From Rhizobium lentis (GTDB taxonomy: Bacteria > Pseudomonadota > Alphaproteobacteria > Rhizobiales > Rhizobiaceae), in NCBI RefSeq assembly GCF_017352135.1, contig NZ_CP071454.1, positions 3,311,001 to 3,375,000 on the forward strand: a stretch of DNA of 64,000 nt, read 5' to 3'. A program made the translations under genes and the position numbers. Every line of letters begins with the position of its first letter. The stretch's first letter is position 1. A model generated the notes under the pieces. The model did not search any database. It was not told the DNA's origin and saw only the letters and a program-made list of their open reading frames with translations. This document shows positions 59,840-64,000 of this stretch, piece after piece.

Positions 59840-60867
59840 CAGCGGCGGCTTTCCAAGGTGCGGCCGAGCTGGGCGGCGAGCTTCAGCGCCGCAACGAGGC
59901 TCTGTTCACGCGCCAGTCCCTTGCCGGCAATGCCGAAAGCAGTGCCGTGATCGGGCGAGGTCCGCACGAAAGGAAGTCCGAGCGTGACGTTGACGCTGTC
60001 GTCGAAACCGAGCGCCTTGGCGGGGATCAGTGCCTGATCGTGATACATGCAGATGGCGACATCATATCGCGCCCGCGCCTCGTCATGAAACATCGTATCG
60101 GCGGGCAGGGGGCCGATCGCATCGATACCCTCGTCGCGCAGACGCTGGATTGTCGGCCGGATGACGTCCTCGTCTTCAGTGCCGATCATCCCCGATTCGC
60201 CCGCATGCGGATTGAGGCCGGCGACAGCCAGCCGCGGCGCGTCGATGCCGAAGCGCTGCCTCAGATCTTCATGGGCGATCCGGCAGGTCTCCAGAAGCAA
60301 TTCGTCGGTCAGCGCCTGCGGCACCTCCCGAATCGGGATGTGGATGGTGACCGGAATCGCCCTGAGTTTCGGTCCCGACAACATCATGACAGGCGTCACC
60401 GGTCTCCCGATTGCCCTGGCGGCGAGATCGGCGAGAAATTCGGTATGGCCGGGAAAGCGGAAACCCGCCTCGTAGAGCACGGCCTTGGCGATCGGATTGG
60501 TGACGACCGCGAGTGCCTCGCCGCTGATGACAAGCGAGACTGCTTTCTCGATGGCCGCGATCGTGCCCTTCGCCGTTGCCGCATGCGGCTCGCCGGCCAC
60601 CACCTCAATGCCGGCCGGCACGCTCATGACGGGCAGCGCGTCGGCAAATAGGCTGGTGACCTCGCCAGTCTTGTCGATCTCGCGGATGGAAACCGCCAGA
60701 TTGAGCTGGCGGGCTCGCAACGCCAGGACGTCCGGATCGCCGATCAGGAAAAAAGGCGGAAGTCCGAGTTCACGCCGCCTCAACCAGGCCATCAGAGTGA
60801 TATCCGGCCCGATGCCGGCGGGATCGCCCTGGCTCAGCGCAAGCGGTCGTGAGAACGGTATCGCCAT
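59839..60867 (-). CDS. pdxA: 4-hydroxythreonine-4-phosphate dehydrogenase
   Basis: 342 residues. Step in pyridoxal phosphate synthesis. The start [22 protein letters not shown] and metal-binding histidines ([25 protein letters not shown]) are typical. It follows the SurA-like gene by six bases and is coupled to rsmA. Confidence 0.95.
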   Translation of the reverse strand: MAIPFSRPLALSQGDPAGIGPDITLMAWLRRRELGLPPFFLIGDPDVLALRARQLNLAVSIREIDKTGEVTSLFADALPVMSVPAGIEVVAGEPHAATAKGTIAAIEKAVSLVISGEALAVVTNPIAKAVLYEAGFRFPGHTEFLADLAARAIGRPVTPVMMLSGPKLRAIPVTIHIPIREVPQALTDELLLETCRIAHEDLRQRFGIDAPRLAVAGLNPHAGESGMIGTEDEDVIRPTIQRLRDEGIDAIGPLPADTMFHDEARARYDVAICMYHDQALIPAKALGFDDSVNVTLGLPFVRTSPDHGTAFGIAGKGLAREQSLVAALKLAAQLGRTLESRR

Positions 60868-60873
60868 CGTCGG

Positions 60874-61818
60874 TCAGCGATAGGCGATCTGCGCCTTCTT
60901 GCGCAGTTCATCCAGGTATTTCTTGCTGTTCTCGTTTTCCGGCGGACCGTTCTTGCCTGCTTTGGACTTGTCGAGATCCTCCTGGCGGAAGACCATTTCG
61001 GCGGCCTGGTCGTCGGAAACCTGGCGCTGGCTGCAGATTGCCAGATATTCGACGCCCTTCTCGGTGACGCGGGTGCCTGTCGTGTTGCCCTTGGCCTGTT
61101 CGACCAGAGGCTTCCAATCCGGCGGGATCTCGGGAGCGAGCATGCGGCCGAGATCGCGCACGGAGACATCGCGCATCGTTGCGGCAAAGACCTTTGCCTG
61201 ATCGCAGCCAGGAAATTTTGAGCGCGATGCCTCGGCCTCGCCCTTGCGCTTGCCGGTGATGGCGCCGCGCTTGGCCTCAGGAATGACGAAGATGATCTGC
61301 TGCAGCATATATTCCGTCGTCACCGGCTTTTGTTTGTTGTTCTGCATCATGCGCGAGACGAGATCATAGTTCGACAGCCGGGAGGTCGAGCCGTAGCGCG
61401 CATTGACGACGCGCGGCCAGCTCATCTGGACGGCGATGAAGCCCTTGAAATGCTCGACGCCGACGCCGGCACGATCGAGGATCTGCGACATCTGCTCGAC
61501 GGAAAGTTTGTTGCCGGCCGAAAAGCGCGCGAAAGACGCATCGACGTCCTGCTGCGAAACCGACATGCGGACGCGGGCGACCTCTTGGCGCTTGAGCGTC
61601 TCGTCGATCAGTTGCTCCGTGGCGGTCTTGGCGTCGGCCTTCGTTTTCTGAAGGCGCAGGAAGGCCTGACGCTTGGCGACATCGCCGCTGGTGATCGCGG
61701 TGCCATTCACCACGGCCTGGACTTCGCTTGCTGCAATCGCCGGGCCGGCAAGGCTCGTCATCAAGGCAAGCGCTGCGCTGGCGAGAAAGACGGTTATGGC
61801 TCTTTTCGCGTCAATCAT
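60874..61818 (-). CDS. SurA-like periplasmic chaperone
   Basis: 314 residues from the ATG at 61818 after GGGAGGTC; an ATG at 61833 would place the ribosome site inside the gene. Signal peptide ending near ITVFLASAALALMTSLAGPA/IAA. The N-terminal helical domain (ASEVQAVVNGTAITSGDVAKR) is SurA-like. A clear parvulin-type isomerase domain is not obvious. Its place beside lptD fits a role in outer-membrane protein folding. I leave the symbol empty for that reason. Confidence 0.83.
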   Translation of the reverse strand: MIDAKRAITVFLASAALALMTSLAGPAIAASEVQAVVNGTAITSGDVAKRQAFLRLQKTKADAKTATEQLIDETLKRQEVARVRMSVSQQDVDASFARFSAGNKLSVEQMSQILDRAGVGVEHFKGFIAVQMSWPRVVNARYGSTSRLSNYDLVSRMMQNNKQKPVTTEYMLQQIIFVIPEAKRGAITGKRKGEAEASRSKFPGCDQAKVFAATMRDVSVRDLGRMLAPEIPPDWKPLVEQAKGNTTGTRVTEKGVEYLAICSQRQVSDDQAAEMVFRQEDLDKSKAGKNGPPENENSKKYLDELRKKAQIAYR

Positions 61819-61999
61819 CTGTTGACCTCCCATTAGCGCCGCGAGACGGTATTCGCGGCGTCCTTACCACAGTGCGAGACATGCGGAAATCGCTTCCGTC
61901 ACGCGAAATCCCTATGCCTCCGATATCGACTGGCGGCAATGTCCTGCACAGGCTTACGGCGAAAGAATGACTTGAGGCCATGTTTACGCCCTCCGCCCG

Positions 62000-64000
62000 T
62001 CAGTTGGAGAGAGTATCGGTGCCGATCTTGATGTCGCCCAGCGTCCGGAAAGTCAGCCGCGCGCCGATTGTCCAATCACTTGCCGACTCGTCGTCAGAGT
62101 CCCTGCTATCCGTATAGGCGATCGTGAAGATCGTGCATTCGTCCTCATAGGAAAGGCCAAGCGTCCGGCGGCTGATTACATCATTGTTCAGATCCCACGC
62201 GATGCCGCCGAAGATCGACCAGTAATCCTTGAACTTGACCCTGCTACTGGTCTGGATCTCGTCATTGTCCTCGGCGAAGCCATAGGCCGGCTGGGCGCTG
62301 AGATGGGTGTAGGTCACCTGCGTCTGGAAGGTGTCGTTCTGGTAGGCCGTCGTCAGGTCGCCGCGGCGAAACTCGAAATCCTTTTCGTCGAGACGATAGG
62401 AAGCTGCGACGGAAACGCCATACGGTGTTTCGACGCCGCCGAGGCCGACATAATCGGAGCGGTCGGTTTCGAGGCCCGAATCGGCGCCGACATTGACGAG
62501 ATCGTCGGTCGCGAACGAGTTCTGGCCGGCGATTTGATAAGACTGGCCGAAGATGCCGTGCAGCTTGTAGCCGCTGTCGAAAGTCCCTGTGTACTGGAAG
62601 CCGACATTGGCGCGAGTACCGCCTTCGACGCGGTCGTAGCCTGAGAATTTATCGCGGTCGAAGAGCGATGTGGCATCGAAGACGAAACTCTGCGCATCCT
62701 CGTTCGGCAGCCGTCCGGCGAGTTGCTCATCGGGTCGAGCATAGATTTGCGCGATTGGTTCAAGAATATGGGTGCTGTTATCCGTCGTCATCAGGATCGG
62801 ATAACGCACCTCCAGCCCGGCGGTGAACATAGAGCGGGTGGCGGAATTGTCGTCAAGATAATTGCCGGTGTAACCGGTGGGGTCGTCCATGTTCAGCGCG
62901 AAGGCGTCGCCGCGCGCGGCCAGAAGTGGCGTGATCACCAGGCCGGTCGGCGTGACATAGGTGCGTTTCCACTGAAGTTCGCCGGTCAGACGCGAGGTCT
63001 GACCCTTCAGACCGCGGAAGCGGTCAAATCCGTCGACGGTGTAGAAGTCATCATGTGTACGCGAAATATTCGTCAGGTTGACGTCCGCAGAAAGTTCGCC
63101 GCCTGCTAGCGGCTGAGGCGCGACATAGTGATAGTCAAGCGACGGATAGACGATGGCCTGCTGTTTTTCGGCCGTGTTCGACCGGTCGGCATCCTGGACG
63201 TCGAAATAAAACGCCCTCATGTCGAAATAATTACGCTTGCCAAGCCCCGTCAGGTAGATCTGGTTCGTGCGATCCGTGGCGCTCAGGCCGCGTAGCCTGT
63301 AGGTTTTCGAGAAATTGTTGTCGCTCTGCACCATGACGTCCCAGCCGAACGTCCAGCGCGGATTGATGCGGAACTCGGCCTTTGATGCCACCATGCCGCG
63401 CTGCTCGGCTTCGCGATCGCTGGTACCCGAGCTGAAATTACCCGGATTTGCCTGGTCGATGCCGGCGACGCGCAGGATATGCGTGCCGTTCTCGAAACGC
63501 TGACGGAATTCACCTTCGACGAGGAAGCCCTGGGCCGTGTAGCCAGTTGCAGTGACCGTCGCATCCATGCTCGGCGAGATCACATAATAATAAGGAATGG
63601 AAAGACCGAAGCCGAGATTCTGCGACAGGCTCATCGTCGGGAAGAGGAAGCCGGACTTGCGCTTCACCGTATTGTCCGGAACCTCGATGAACGGCACAAA
63701 GGCGATAGGGTAACCGAGCAGCTCGAAACGTGCCCGTTCGAGGCGGATCGTATGCGTCTCGCCGTTCTGGATCACGCGCTTGGCCTTGACCTGCCAGAAG
63801 GGGGCGCGCTTCGGATCCTCGGCGCAGGGAAGGCAGGCTGTGTAGACGCCCTTGTTGAGAATCATCTTCGTGCCGCCGACACGCTCGCCGGTTTCGGCGA
63901 CGATACGGGTATTGTCGGCCGTTTCGATGCGCAGCGAATTGATAAATCCGTCGGCGAAATTGTCGGTCACGTCCAGGTTGTCGGCATAGATCCGGTTGCC
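62000..64000 (-). CDS. lptD: LPS-assembly protein LptD (N-terminus outside window)
   Basis: Outer-membrane beta-barrel that inserts lipopolysaccharide with LptE. About 667 C-terminal residues are visible, from GNRIYADNLDVTDNFADGF at the window edge through the LptD segments (GGTKMILNKGVYTACLPC, KSGFLFPTMSLSQNLGFGLS) to a C-terminus of barrel strands ending in LGDIKIGTDTLSN. The signal peptide and most of the OstA-like domain lie beyond base 64000. It is upstream of the SurA-like gene, an arrangement conserved in proteobacteria. Confidence 0.94.
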   Translation of the reverse strand, partial: GNRIYADNLDVTDNFADGFINSLRIETADNTRIVAETGERVGGTKMILNKGVYTACLPCAEDPKRAPFWQVKAKRVIQNGETHTIRLERARFELLGYPIAFVPFIEVPDNTVKRKSGFLFPTMSLSQNLGFGLSIPYYYVISPSMDATVTATGYTAQGFLVEGEFRQRFENGTHILRVAGIDQANPGNFSSGTSDREAEQRGMVASKAEFRINPRWTFGWDVMVQSDNNFSKTYRLRGLSATDRTNQIYLTGLGKRNYFDMRAFYFDVQDADRSNTAEKQQAIVYPSLDYHYVAPQPLAGGELSADVNLTNISRTHDDFYTVDGFDRFRGLKGQTSRLTGELQWKRTYVTPTGLVITPLLAARGDAFALNMDDPTGYTGNYLDDNSATRSMFTAGLEVRYPILMTTDNSTHILEPIAQIYARPDEQLAGRLPNEDAQSFVFDATSLFDRDKFSGYDRVEGGTRANVGFQYTGTFDSGYKLHGIFGQSYQIAGQNSFATDDLVNVGADSGLETDRSDYVGLGGVETPYGVSVAASYRLDEKDFEFRRGDLTTAYQNDTFQTQVTYTHLSAQPAYGFAEDNDEIQTSSRVKFKDYWSIFGGIAWDLNNDVISRRTLGLSYEDECTIFTIAYTDSRDSDDESASDWTIGARLTFRTLGDIKIGTDTLSN

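Overview
This window looks like a housekeeping stretch of a Rhizobium chromosome (R. etli / R. leguminosarum group). That placement is an inference. It rests on the high G+C content, alphaproteobacterial gene orders (lepB-rnc-era-recO; rpsF-rpsR-DUF2232-rplI-dnaB; fabD-fabG-acpP-fabF-mltG-yicC-gmk; lptD-surA-pdxA-rsmA), a phosphatidylserine synthase/decarboxylase pair, and palindromic intergenic repeats of the rhizobial type. No rRNA, tRNA, CRISPR array, prophage or intact insertion sequence was seen.

Layout. 1-4.8 kb: lepB (cut by the window edge), rnc, era and recO, with a Crp/Fnr regulator and a lone receiver protein inserted between era and recO. 4.9-13.2 kb: accessory metabolism and signalling, with an aldo/keto reductase, a MOSC protein, an HD hydrolase, a YCII protein, a DUF1127 protein, a PAS-GGDEF-EAL protein whose GGDEF half looks degenerate, a small EF-hand protein, SodC and an MscS channel. 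A decayed IS66-type OrfA fragment lies near 7.8-7.9 kb. 13.2-19 kb: an overlapping YgfZ / HD / tyrosine-phosphatase operon, exported proteins of unknown function, a Nudix hydrolase, a UPF0060 membrane protein and an SRAP-domain protein. 19.3-25.1 kb: pssA and psd (phosphatidylethanolamine synthesis), an Atm1-type ABC exporter and a LysM protein gene interrupted by a frameshift. 25.3-30.9 kb: a LOG-family protein, then a LysR regulator divergent from a metallo-beta-lactamase-fold hydrolase and an alpha/beta hydrolase, followed by a Gate-domain membrane protein and RarD.

31-40 kb: citramalate synthase, a RIME-like repeat, proline iminopeptidase translationally coupled to three tandem GFA-family proteins, cysS, a GH25 lysozyme, an SDR and purF. 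40.3-48.1 kb: cvpA, radA, a frameshifted LysE exporter, alr, an AraC regulator with the azlCD exporter, and dnaB. 48.4-50.9 kb: the ribosomal protein operon rpsF-rpsR-DUF2232-rplI, with a visible promoter and terminator. 51.2-59 kb: an aldo/keto reductase, then the fatty-acid and cell-envelope cluster ending with gmk. 59-64 kb: rsmA, pdxA, a SurA-like chaperone and the C-terminal two thirds of lptD, on the minus strand.

Most of the window is ordinary core genome. The points most worth checking are two single-base indels in G/C runs (LysM and LysE genes), the tandem GFA triplet fused by ATGA overlaps to pip, the LysR/lactonase-like/hydrolase module with a perfect palindrome in its divergent promoter, the degenerate GGDEF domain, and the IS66 and RIME-like remnants. 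I found no convincing wholly new multi-gene system.
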